From: Phycomyces nitens
Taxonomy: Eukaryota; Mucoromycota; Mucoromycetes; Mucorales; Phycomycetaceae
Assembly (NCBI GenBank): GCA_022702545.1
Contig: JAHRBC010000003.1
Span: 2,728,001-2,792,000 of the forward strand
Direction of reading: 5' to 3'
DNA: 64,000 nucleotides
Position numbers and translations under genes: made by a program. Position 1 is the first letter of the stretch, and the number at the start of each line of letters is the position of its first letter. Below the pieces are notes generated by a model, which searched no databases, had not been told where the DNA came from, and was given only the letters and a program-made list of their open reading frames with translations. Below, piece by piece: positions 25,826-36,026 of this stretch.

Positions 25826-26176
25826 CTGCTTTAATGGCAATTATAATATAAAGGAGAAAGCAAGACGAGACACCAAAGGAGTCGATAAAAATTATAGTAA
25901 AATACAGAGAGAGATGTCGGAGATGGAGGTCACATGCATTACAACTATATATTATGAATATTGTCATTCGCTAAATTAAAGTGTATCATATAAATGTATG
26001 AGATATAGATATATATATATTATTAAGACTATATCACATTGATAATAATGATATATATATATAATGATATATACTTGGATTGAAACAAATGGATAAATGG
26101 AGATTATAATAAGAGTAATAAGAATAAGAATAAAGTGGCGCCAAAGAAGAAATAAAATAAAAAGATAGAGACGCGT
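25826..26176. other. VPS39 5' flank, AT-rich
   Basis: Upstream flank of VPS39 and 3' flank of the next minus-strand ORF. It is dominated by TA-rich runs (about 26003-26075) and holds no recognisable gene. Confidence 0.6.
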
Positions 26177-26386
26177 CTATGAAACGGGTGGTTCTGCCAA
26201 TAAGGACTGGAGGGCATAGTGTGGAGAGGGATTGGATTTATAAAACGGTGAATGTTGTGGGATGTTGTCATTGATATCTAGGGTATTGATGTCCCAGGAC
26301 TTCTCGGTTGGGACCTTTCTGGGTGCCTTTGGGGATTTTCGTTTCTTGAGCTGTAGCAATCTTTTGAACCATTTCTTGATCGACAT
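26177..26386 (-). CDS. small basic hypothetical protein, 69 aa
   Basis: An ATG-started minus-strand frame encodes a 69-aa protein with a strongly basic N-terminus (MSIKKWFKRLLQLKKRKSPK), which could form an amphipathic helix, and a Pro/Ser-rich tail ending LAEPPVS. A pyrimidine tract with CTCTCCAG sits about 30 bp upstream in the same frame, so a longer spliced form is possible. I recognise no family. It lies between VPS39 and the divergent bHLH gene. Confidence 0.4.
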   Translation of the reverse strand: MSIKKWFKRLLQLKKRKSPKAPRKVPTEKSWDINTLDINDNIPQHSPFYKSNPSPHYALQSLLAEPPVS

Positions 26387-26906
26387 CTCTGGTCTTTCAG
26401 AAGAATAAATGCTGGAGAGAAAGAGAGAAAGAGAAAAGGACATGATAATTGAGAAGGAAAAGGATGCTTGATATAAAATAAAAAAGTCTGTATGACCAAG
26501 GACCTCCTGCCTTGACAATATATTGGCGTTTGTTTCTATTTGCTAATGGGTGCTTATGGTTGCGTTTTATTGCTAGAATGCCTACATTTGCTAGAGAGCC
26601 CCAAACACTCCTGCATCCAAAGTGTTGTCTATAGGGTGGCCTGCCACGTGTATTTAACCACTTTGAGGGCCAATTATCCCAGCAAGTCAATTAAACAAAG
26701 AGTATTTTTCTGGCAAAAAAAGGGCCTTTTTTTTTCTTTTCTTTTTTTTTACAGTTACCATGGTAGCACAAGAATTTAAATTTTTTTAAAGGTGTTTTAT
26801 TTTTATTAATCTTCCAAAAATCTCCTCTTTCTCTTCTCTTTTCTCTTTACCCTTTCCTTTCTTTACTCCCTTCCCTTCTTTAAAACCCCACACACTCACT
26901 ACAACC
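26387..26906. promoter_or_regulatory. upstream region with pyrimidine tract of the bHLH gene
   Basis: About 520 bp before the bHLH start. The last 80 bp (about 26817-26890) are an almost pure CT tract, a common fungal promoter or leader element just upstream of transcription or translation starts. No further gene was found. Confidence 0.45.
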
Positions 26907-27051
26907 ATGAGCGATATTATCAACACCTCTTCAGCCTACCCTTCTTACGCTACAGTAATGACCATGAACCCAGCCATGGTTAGGAAGCCCCAATCACCCT
27001 CACCCGGATATGAAGATAGCCGTCCAACCTATGGGGCCTATCCAGGTAAAA

Positions 27052-27082
<31 letters not shown>

Positions 27083-28163
27083 TAATTTAATAATAATTTT
27101 TTTTCTTTGGGAAAAAAAAATTGGAATTTTTATTCACATCTTTGTTTAAAATAATAATAATAATAATAATAATCTATAGACTATTCCAACTTTCAACCTA
27201 TGCCCTACTCTTCTGTGCCAGTAACAACATATCCAGTCAACCAATTCGGCACCTACTACACTGACCGCCCTGTCCAAAAGAAACAGCCCGACAGTCCCGA
27301 CTCTTCTACGCCTCAGACACCTCCAACACAGTCGCAATCGTTTGCTGCCCTGGTCTCTCAACCAACAGCCGTCGCTCCTCTTGTCCCATCCTCATCATTC
27401 TCAAACGCAACTGCCGAAAGAGTCAAGGAAACCATCGCACGCGCCAATTCAGTGCCCATGGAATTCTACCACACCGAATTCCTCGAGTACTCGAAAGAAA
27501 CCTACGAAAAGAAGATGAATGCCAAGCGACAGAAGCGAAAGAGAACGACTGCCGATGCACCAGGATCCTCCTCAGAAGACGAAACATCGAACAAACGAAA
27601 GAAAACCGCAATTGAAAACAAACCACAGCAATTATCAGACGATGAAGAAGACGAAGATTCAGACAGAGAAGAGTAAGTAAACTGTTTGTCACAAGGCGTC
27701 TATTAAACAGTCTATAGGAACGGTGTCAGCAACACTGAGCTGCGTAGGCAGATTCACATCCAGTCAGAGCAAAAGAGACGTGCGCAGATCAAGGATGGCT
27801 TTGAAGAGCTCAGAAACCATTTGCCTGGTTGCAATAGTAAGAAGATGAGCAAAGCAGCCCTCTTGACCCGCAGTAAGTCCAATTCCCCAGGAATAATTCA
27901 TGATAATTCATGATAATTCATTTGTAATCCTTGCTGACATTATGTCTTTAGCCGTCCAACAGATTGACCATTTGAAGAAAGTACAAAACGACCTCTTGTC
28001 AGAAGTAGAGCGCCTGGCCCTTGAGAACGAGACATTGAAAAAGTATTGAGACCTCAATCGATTGTGTTCTTGTTGCTAAACATAAACTATTGTTCATAAT
28101 AGATTCCAGCATAATGTATTGCAGCGACAGGCCATGGAAAAGATCTATACCTTCCAAGTCTAA
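26907..28163 (+). CDS. bHLH leucine-zipper transcription factor (MLX/MAX-like)
   Basis: Nuclear DNA-binding protein expected to recognise E-box (CACGTG-type) sites as a dimer. Five exons join in frame: 26907-27045, 27180-27672, 27718-27872, 27952-28042 and 28103-28163. The N-terminal half is Pro/Ser/Tyr/Gln-rich and disordered-looking, followed by basic KRQKRKR and acidic DDEEDEDSDREE stretches. The C-terminal bHLH reads ELRRQIHIQSEQKRRAQIKD; its His, Glu and Arg residues sit at the positions that contact CANNTG sites. The loop and helix 2 are GCNSKKMSKAALLTRTVQQI. A leucine zipper follows (LKKVQNDLLSEVERLALENE) and the protein ends YTFQV. The basic and helix 2 regions resemble animal MLX. 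Targets are unknown. The intron at 27873-27951 carries three tandem ATGATAATTC-like copies. Confidence 0.9.
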
Positions 28164-28568
28164 AAACATTAAATCAAATCATCCCCTTTCGATCCTCCTC
28201 CCCCTCCCCCTTTATCCACATCCACTCCTCATACTTTCCTTATCAAACCCTCCCTTTTACACTCGCCCACTCATTCAATATCTCTCAATCAATCAATCTC
28301 TCTATCTCTCTTTCTCTCTCTTCTCTTCTCTTCTCTTTTTAATTGTTTCCCTGTTTAGACCGTTCCCGCACATAGTCTCTTTATTTCTTCTGCTCTGCCT
28401 TTTGGATCTCAATTGTTTCTAGACATTGTGATTGATCCCTTCCTGTGCGTGTACACACTTTATTCCATTCTTTCTTCTTCTCTCTATCTCTCTTTCCAGA
28501 GCTTGTTTTTTTTTTCCCAAAAAAAAAGGTGCCTTTTTCTGGACTGTGACTCTATGTCCAATCTTTCT

Positions 28569-28602
<34 letters not shown>

Positions 28603-29189
28603 TTGTTCTTTATAAAAAAGAATAAGAAGAAGAAAAGAGAGAAAAGATCGAAATACATTTATACATACTATATAGTTCTCGAGATCAAATCTCAAGGCCA
28701 GAAATTTTTAATTACAAAGAGGCATTCCAGGAGTAATCATATATGTATGTATATGGATGGCACACTCTAGATTGAATAAAGCCTACAATTATACAACATA
28801 TATATATGTATATATGTATATCTATATAGAGTATAAAGAAAAATATTATTAATATTATTCATATATTTATATATAATATATAATATATAATATATATTCA
28901 TATAAATATTAATATAAATATTTACAAGTTTTTTTATTATTTAAAAGAGACAGGAGAAAAGGGGAAGGGAGGACAAATGCAAGGGGCAAAAATACCATTA
29001 TTTCCCTTGCTTTTGTCATAAACCATCCCACGCGTAATAATCAATAGTGATTTGTTGAAATTACCTCGTCTTATCCAACCCTTTGCTATTAAAATAGCCC
29101 TTGATAAATTAATATTATTATTAATATTATTTTCTTTTTGAATACAAAATTTTATTTATTAAAAAAAAAGAAAAAGAAAGAATAGCAAG
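28164..29189. other. pyrimidine-rich and TA-rich intergenic region
   Basis: The 3' flank of the bHLH gene. It holds long C/T-rich tracts (28190-28380), a (TTC)n run at about 28566-28605 and a TA-rich palindromic stretch at about 28857-28925. Open frames here are low complexity and not credible as genes. Confidence 0.65.
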
Positions 29190-29700
29190 ATGATCCAGAT
29201 TGTGATGAAATGGAGGAATCTCAGATTATCAACAAAAGTCCATCATCTTCTTGCAATGACGGTTGTCCTTCTCCTTACTGCCCTGGTAATCTTGAATAAC
29301 CGCACTGGCCGACCCCCCGCTTGGGTCCTGGGAACTGTGTTGGGTGCATGTGTATGTCTATCTGGATTTTACTGGGTAAGACAATAATAATATATATTAT
29401 ATTTATTAGTTAGGCTTTAAATTATTCATAATAATAATAATAATAATAATCTTCATCAATTATCTTTAGTTGATCAGATATCTCCAGACAAAGAACCTTC
29501 CAGATCAAGAAGAATCATTCTTGCCTATAGAAGAACGAATGGCCAGTTGCTCGTCTTTGGCAGGCCTATTTCCCCAGTCAATCTTGTCAATGGATTCGCT
29601 CCAGGCCCACTCTGTAACCAGTGCGCCCCCACCGGCCTACAAGACCTCTATATCCATTCCACCATCCTACCGATCCTCGGCCTCATCTATCAAGCCCTAA
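29190..29700 (+). CDS. small two-TM membrane protein, unknown
   Basis: Two exons, 29190-29375 and 29470-29700, join as TGG|TTG with GTAAGA and TTTAG signals and give 138 aa. The basic N-terminus is followed by two hydrophobic segments (LLAMTVVLLLTALVILN at about residues 20-36 and WVLGTVLGACVCLSGFYWLI at about 45-64), separated by NRTGRPPA. The rest is a soluble tail rich in Ser, Pro and Leu with a PPPAYKTSISIPPSY segment; PPxY-like motifs can recruit WW-domain ubiquitin ligases. I recognise no family. Clean splicing and membrane pattern support a real gene; function is unknown. Confidence 0.65.
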
Positions 29701-30460
29701 AAAAATATACATACATATATATATACATATATACAAAATTCTATAGAAATTACCCCCAATATAATATCATCATCATAATCATCATAATTATCATCATCAT
29801 CATAGGCATTCTAATAATAATATAATATAGTATAATATAATAATTTTTTAAATATATATATATGTATATATATATGTATATTGTACCAATTCACATCATA
29901 CTCTCTTTAATCCAACAATGAAAATAAATTGAATCACAAGAAATTACATACAATAACATTTCCAGCCGTCAATTCATCCTAATTTTGTCTCTGTAATTAC
30001 ATTGAAATCATTTGCAGACATGATTGGCCTATATGGCCTAAAAACTTGTTAAAATACTTTATATATTTTTATATATATAATAACAAGAGCGACGTCACTT
30101 TTAGCGCACGCAACATCAATCATGGCTTACTACACGTGCACCATGCAAATCCACCGCCCCCCCCTTTTTTTTTCCTATATTGACTCATTCTCTCCTTCAC
30201 AACTTCAACTCTTACTCACTCAATCTCTCGCTACTTTACTGTGCTGTGCTGTTATTAATTATCGCTTGGGAGGTTAGTCTAGAGCTTCTTTGTACTCTCT
30301 ATATATACTCCATGAATGCCTTTTTGTACAAAGACTCTTTTGGTTGAAAAAGAGAATGTGTAGTCTTTTCTTTATTATTATTATCATCAACAATGTGAAT
30401 TTGTATTTGTAATTGTCGTTTTTTTTTGCTTCTCCTTTTGTAAGCATAAGCATCGTAAAT

Positions 30461-30508
<48 letters not shown>

Positions 30509-30623
30509 TACACACATATACACACATATATATATATATATACAATCCATCAAAAAAGAAAAAGAAAAAATCCCCCCTTTTTTTAATTTTCTCCACATTT
30601 CCCTTTTAACAACTGTGTTTACA
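29701..30623. repeat. microsatellite-rich upstream region of the CPSF6/7-like gene
   Basis: About 920 bp without a gene. It contains TA-rich runs (29840-29882), a (CA)n microsatellite of about 46 bp at 30462-30507 followed by (TA)n to about 30541, and a C-run with T-run at 30157-30172. Open frames crossing the repeat are artefacts of it. The repeat ends about 80 bp before the next start codon, so it may lie in the 5' UTR. Confidence 0.7.
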
Positions 30624-32122
30624 ATGGCGGATGAATTTGATATTTATGGCGATGATACGTTTGGACAGGTAAGTTGCCAATCATAATCAAATGTATATTG
30701 ATGGTTGCCTAGCCAGACGATATTCTCGATGAGATTGTGAATGAATCAACACGCGAAACCAAACGACGACGCACCACACCAGCCAATGCAGATGACGATT
30801 TGTTTGATGATTTTGGAGACATTGTGAAAGTGAGTGCTCTTCATCTACTCAAATCCTAGCCCTAACATTGGTCAACAAAGGATGTCAAGCCGGTAATCAA
30901 GACACAAAAGTCTGTCGCAGTACATCAATCTACGGTTGCCATCAAAACAGAGGAACAAAGCTATTCGTCTCCAGGCAAGATAATTTTGTACAATGGGGGG
31001 GCTGCTGCTGGACGGCATTAACCGGTCTTATTTACTATAGGGGACGATACAGAACGACATGATATGACGCCTCAAAAGATTCGGTCAAGTGTGCCTGGCT
31101 ACAGTACTCAACGTAATACCGCAGAACCCACTCGACGCGGTGACCCACCAGCAGCACTAAATTCACTACGTGGTCTGACGATGCAGCCTACGAATGGATT
31201 GTACATTGGTGATCTGGCATGGGTAACATTTTATATGCGAAATAAGAGAGATGTTATTTTTGTTTGTTGATATAGAGCCCTCCTTAGTATACAACCGATG
31301 AAAACATAAAGGCTCCTCTCTTGCAGGCTGGTCTGGGCGGAGAACTCAAGGACCTCACTTTCTTTGAACACAAAGTCAATGGCAAATCCAAAGGCATCGT
31401 GTTTCTCGAGTTCACAAACCCTGAGAGTGCTTCGCGTGCAAAGACAGTTCTCGACAATGCGTAAGTCTTTGCACAATCAAACAGAATAACCAAGACAATT
31501 GAATTTTTATTTTTTATTTATTTATTTTCAAGTGAGTTTAATGGAAAGCGCGCAGTAACATGCTTTACCACTGCTCCAAACCCATTTAAGCATCTTCCAA
31601 AAGAGCCAGTCAAGAACACACGAACACAGCCCATGAACCGGACCAACAACAACAGCCCCTCCAACTCTTCCAACTCCTTACCTCATCATGGCATGGCAGG
31701 ATTTAGTGGAAACTTTGGATTTAATGCCGGATTTGGAAACACACCAATGGGTATTCCACCATACGGGTATAGCCCAATGGTGGCCAACTATATGGGCAGT
31801 CCTGGAGGATTCCCATCTGGTAACCGTGGTCGGGGAGGAATGCAGCAGGCCCGTGGCAATCAGACGTCGAATAACTACATGAACCGCATGAGTCGAGGAG
31901 GAGGAAGTGGAGGTGGCGGAGGAATCAACGGAGGAATAAATGGAGGTGGAGGTGGTGGAGGATACATGAACGATGCGGCTGGATTCCATGGTGGCGGTAG
32001 GACTGAAATGGGCGGCATGGGATGGAGTTTTGGCTTATAGAGACAGATTATATTCATTAGGCATGTACATCAATCCGGCATTCTTTGATCAGCAGCAACA
32101 GCAGGGAGGAGGAGGCTACTAA
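30624..32122 (+). CDS. CPSF6: CPSF6/7-like CFIm subunit (mRNA 3'-end processing), RRM protein
   Basis: Larger subunit of cleavage factor Im type, which helps choose poly(A) sites. Seven exons were read: 30624-30668, 30713-30829, 30881-30974, 31041-31222, 31288-31460, 31533-31996 and 32061-32122. The N-terminus MADEFDIYGDDTFGQ resembles CPSF6, then an RRM with GLYIGDLAW (RNP2), YTTDENIKAPL, DLTFFEHKVNGKSKGIVFLE (RNP1) and FNGKRAVTCF. A Gly/Asn/Met-rich region follows. Intron 3 is GC-AG (CCAG, then GCAAGATA). Reading straight on past 31996 gives a stop at 32038. Removing intron 31997-32060 instead yields GGGMYINPAFFDQQ and a GGGGY end; the NPAFF motif also occurs in animal CPSF6, so the spliced end is preferred. 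Confidence 0.87.
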
Positions 32123-32604
32123 TGGCCTTGGAGAATAAAGGAATATATTATATTATATATTCATATACCTGTGTATATAACAATTCTCTCTTGTTTATTC
32201 ATCTTGTTTTTTTTTGTGTATGTGTGTGAATGCGTGTATATATATAGAGAGAGAGACTTGCTGACAAAAAGAAAAAGAAAATATCTTATAAATGCATATG
32301 TGCATTCTAATTTCGCTTGGTTTGTTTAGATTTTTGCGTATATTAATGTATTTTATTCAGTATAAAATAAAAGATACAAACAGAAAGGAGAAAGAGAAAG
32401 AGAGAGAAATATACATATAAAAACAAAAACAACAACATTTCACTCGAGGTTTTGCAAGACACCCTTTTTCATCACTACTTGAAACACCGCGCCAATCCCA
32501 GCCATCCATTATCCTCTGGTGTTCTCTCTGGCGTGGGCTTAACGATGCCAGGCTCAAGGTGGCCGGCACAGATCTCCCTCTATTTTTTATTCATCCCACT
32601 CGCC
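32123..32604. other. intergenic region before eL27
   Basis: 3' flank of the CPSF6/7-like gene and promoter of the ribosomal protein gene. It contains (TA/GA) runs at about 32236-32256 and GC-richer DNA just before the eL27 start (about 32450-32600). No other gene was found. Confidence 0.5.
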
Positions 32605-33192
32605 ATGGTCAAGTTCATCAAAGCCGGCAAGGTAAAAAAGACACACAATAGACGATGCATGGATGGATTCGATGGATGAATGGATGAATTGATAATTTAA
32701 AAATATAATATAATATATATATTTACACCATGCTTCTCTCTCTAGGTTGTTGTCATTTTGCAGGGTCGTTTCGCTGGCAAGAAAGCCGTCGTTGTTCGCA
32801 GTAAGCTTTCCCCCCCATACCTACCCAGATCACAATTACAAAATCTCATCATTATTTAACCAGACCACGATGAGGGAACCAAGGACAGACCCTATGGCTA
32901 TGCTGTTGTTGCCGGTGTCGAGCGTTCCCCCTTGAAGGTCACCAAGGGTATGGGCAAGAAGAAGGTTGCCAAGCGCTCCAAGGTCAAGCCTTTTGTCAAG
33001 ATTGTCAACTACAACCACATGTTGCCCACCCGTTACGCTCTCGAGTTGGAGCAGATCAAGGGTACCGTCTCTGCTGATTCCTTCAAGGAGCCCACCCAGC
33101 GTGAGGAGTCCAAGAAGGTCATCAAGAAGCTCTTTGAGGAGCGTTACCAGACCGGCAAGAACAAGTGGTTCTTCAGCAAGCTTAGATTCTAA
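32605..33192 (+). CDS. RPL27: 60S ribosomal protein eL27
   Basis: Cytosolic large-subunit ribosomal protein. Three exons, 32605-32631, 32746-32800 and 32864-33192, give exactly 136 aa, the usual eL27 length. The start MVKFIKAGK occupies the whole 27-nt first exon. Next come [18 protein letters not shown] (KOW-type segment) and [20 protein letters not shown]. The conserved end reads [12 protein letters not shown]. Codon use is strongly biased to CAAG/GTC/ACC-type codons, as expected for a highly expressed gene, unlike the flanks. Fully intact. Confidence 0.97.
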
Positions 33193-33300
33193 ACCACTCT
33201 AATTTTTTTTTTAAAAAAAAACAAGAGTGCGAAAATAACAACCTCCCATTTATTCACTGTGTCGCCTTCTTTTTACTGTTTCTCAATTGCATTACTTGTT

Positions 33301-35165
33301 TCATTGATTCATATGGGTAGCCGCTTCCACCACACTCTGTACTCCTTGACGCGTTGTCTCACACTCCAAAAACGCTTTTCCGACAACATCTCCAACAGCA
33401 TCTACCAACTGAGCCTTGTCATCGTCTGAAAGTGGCATGGAATCTAGATGCATATCCGATTCTTTTGGAACAAGAGATGCCTGTTTGCTAATGTGGATCA
33501 AGACGTTCTAAATTGTGTATATAAATTTACAAAAGAGAATGAGAAATTAGCTTGGGCACAATTTGGAAATTGCAATGCTTCTCTCTCTTATTTTTTTTAA
33601 AAAAAAAAGAAACAACAAAAATTACTCTAGTCATTAACACTTACCACCAAGGCTTCCTTGCATTTCTGAGCTTCGAGTTTACGTGTAGGGCTGCTGCTCA
33701 CAAGAGCTGTCTTGAGACACGTCTCGGCATAAAACTTGATATTGGGTGCTACCAATACACGCGTCACCTCTGGGCCAAGTTGGTCCAACCCAACAATAGC
33801 ACCATAATGAGTAGTGAGTGGACGTGCAGGATCCAATAGGGCACGGAGAAGTGTCTTTGTGATACGTGGTTGGAGTGTGTGATATGCTTTGCCAAACTGG
33901 TTGCAGATGAGTGTCATTAAACCTGCTGCACGATGACGGGTAGACCAATGGTCTTCGGTGGGACTTTCGCAGATCGTTCGGCCCACAAGGCAAGACAGAA
34001 TAGGAGGAATAAGCTGGTGAAGATATGGCTCGACAAAAAGATGCTTGTTGTTCAACAAGGCCTGTGCCATGGAAAGCATGGCTTCTAGTACGTCAAGCTG
34101 CTTATGGTTCTGTGTGACCTTTTTGTGAATGTGTTGAACAAAGTATGGGAGCAACTGATGGAGTCCAGGATCCATTCGCAGACTTTCGAATGCTTGAGAT
34201 TTAAGTCGTTCATCAGGGCTTGATACTGCCTCGGTAATGCGTTCAAAGTACATTTGGAGTTCTTTGGACAGGACATGCTTGACCAATGGCTTTACATCTA
34301 CCTGATCAGTAGTGATGCCATTGATTGCTGCATTAGGCTTTGCACGCTTTGTCAATAGATCTGCCTTTGCATCTACAAGGTTTAAAAATAATAACAATTG
34401 TTAATTGATTGTATTTGATCCAGGTGTAGAATATTACCGCTTGGTGTGGGATTCTGGGGAATAGCAGGTTGAACACCTTCAATAGCCAGCCAGTGAGCCG
34501 TAAAACTTGCATCAAGAGGAATCTTTGGCAAGGGCTTTGACAAGATTGTCTCAAAATCAACTTCCTCATCCTCTGCAAAATACAGCTCATGTCCATTCAC
34601 AGTCGTCTTTCTAAACGTGGGTGTCTCTCCACAGGCGTAACCGTACAAAGGCTAAGATGGTCGTCTGTAGGTTTAGTTTACTGCATTGCTATTTCCCAAA
34701 AAAGAAAGAAAGAAAGACTTGCCTCGACATTCTTTACACGCAAGGCCGCATTGACATCGTCAACCGTCAATTTTGATCGTTTCGAGTGTCGCATAAACTT
34801 TGTAGCTTCCTATTTACATTATAAAAAAAACAATCGTATTGATAATAAGCAAAAGAGAGAGAGAGAGAGAAAAGAAGACGTCTTGGTGGGTGCTGTTGAC
34901 TTTAGTTTATTGTTTATTACTTGAATGAGTTCATGGACACGGTACTCGACATCCTGAGCTAATGCCGATGCTACTTCATCCTTGAGATGTGTCACACCCA
35001 GTGATTCGCCTATATTCTTTATTTTATTGTATTATCGATTTAGTGATTTAAAAGAAAAACAAGAATAAGCAAAAATAAATAAATAGAGTAGGTACTTGAT
35101 ATCAATCCAAGATACGATTACAGTTATAATTCTACCTTTATTGTTTCTTTTGGAAAGACACTCAT
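33301..35165 (-). CDS. TAF6: TFIID/SAGA subunit TAF6
   Basis: Histone-fold TBP-associated factor that pairs with TAF9 in TFIID and SAGA. It starts at 35165. The 30-nt first exon (MSVFPKETIK) joins 35016 through GTAGAATT...AATAAAG to give NIGESLGVTHLKDEVASALA, the family histone fold, which continues as KFMRHSKRSKLTVDDVNAAL and VKNVEPLYGY. The junction inside VKNVE|PLYGY uses a GC donor (GAG, then GCAAGTC). Further on are ELYFAEDEEVDFETILSKPL, AHWLAIEGVQPAIPQNP and the HEAT-like C-terminal domain at 34370-33640 (HWSTRHRAAGLM, RITKTLLRALLDPARPLTTH, HYGAIVGLDQLGPEV). A last exon (about 33509-33301) ends AATHMNQ. It is complete without the long low-complexity tail of animal TAF6. It is divergent from PDRG1. 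Confidence 0.95.
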
Positions 35166-35261
35166 GGGAGAAGAACAAAGGAAAATCCTGGAGCACTTGC
35201 GCCCTAAAACTGGGTGTAAGCGCGTTCTATACGAGTGGCTTGTACTTCTTCCTTGTACATA
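35166..35261. promoter_or_regulatory. 96-bp bidirectional promoter TAF6 / PDRG1
   Basis: Only 96 bp separate the start codons of TAF6 (-) and PDRG1 (+), so both 5' UTRs and core promoters must share or overlap this interval. It is GC-richer than the surrounding intergenic DNA and lacks a TATA box, as expected for housekeeping divergent pairs. Confidence 0.6.
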
Positions 35262-35857
35262 ATGGCAACCATTCCAACATTAGAACAAGGTGAGTTGTTG
35301 TTTGTCTTTTTCTTTGTCTTTCTTTCTTTCTTTTTTTTTTAAATTGGATTCAAAAGTATCTCATGGCTGAATGTAGTCTTGGCCGAAAGAGAGCATCTTG
35401 CCGAAGAGATTCTGATCAACAAGCAAATGGTAATCAAATCTGTCTATTGTTTTCATTATAAAAACAATTATGCACTAAACTCATTGGAATCTTAGCTTAT
35501 TGATTTTGATCGTAAACGTAATGCCAATCGAGAGGGACTCAATCAATGGAAAAAGACTGGCAAACTGGCAAATGAAAAAAAGGCATGGATCCAGTTTGGA
35601 GACATGTTTGTCCGGCTTCCTAGCGATACAGCCAAGAAGATGATTGAAAAAGGTAACAGACAAAGTATGCAAGCATATATATATTAAACATCTAATGCAA
35701 CTGGGTGGCAGATCAAGAATCTCTAAACAAGACTATGGATGAGACGAGGGATAGCATGAGAGAGGCTACGATGAAGCTCCAGGAAATGGAAGGAAGCAAA
35801 AAGATGGCAGGGTTTGATCTAAAGAGTCTGCGTGCCAGAGATGTGTACAACCTTTGA
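35262..35857 (+). CDS. PDRG1: PDRG1-like prefoldin-related protein
   Basis: Small coiled-coil protein related to beta-prefoldins; in animals PDRG1 belongs to the R2TP/prefoldin-like assembly chaperone used for RNA polymerases and other complexes. It starts at 35262 (MATIPTLEQ, 28-nt exon). The second exon gives VLAEREHLAEEILINKQM. The central part LIDFDRKRNANREGLNQW matches human IVDLDTKRNQNREGLR, and FGDMFVRLPSDTAKKMIEKD matches FGNMFIKMPHPETKEMIEKD. The C-terminal helix contains DQESLNKTMDETRDSMREAT and the end is GFDLKSLRARDVYNL. It has four exons and about 130 aa, the family length. Confidence 0.9.
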
Positions 35858-36026
35858 TTCAATGAAATAAAGCCAGACCCAAATATTTTTCTGTTATTCT
35901 TTTTTTTTTCTTTAAAAAAAAACTACTAGTCATCTTGATTATATAAAATGGATAAATGGATAAAGGGGTATATTCAATATTACAAGTACGAATGAATAAA
36001 CAAGGCAATGATGGTCGTTTGATAGA

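Noticed and set aside
30299..30598. Cys/Val-rich frames across the CA repeat
   Set aside because: Product is a direct translation of (CA)n and (TA)n microsatellites.
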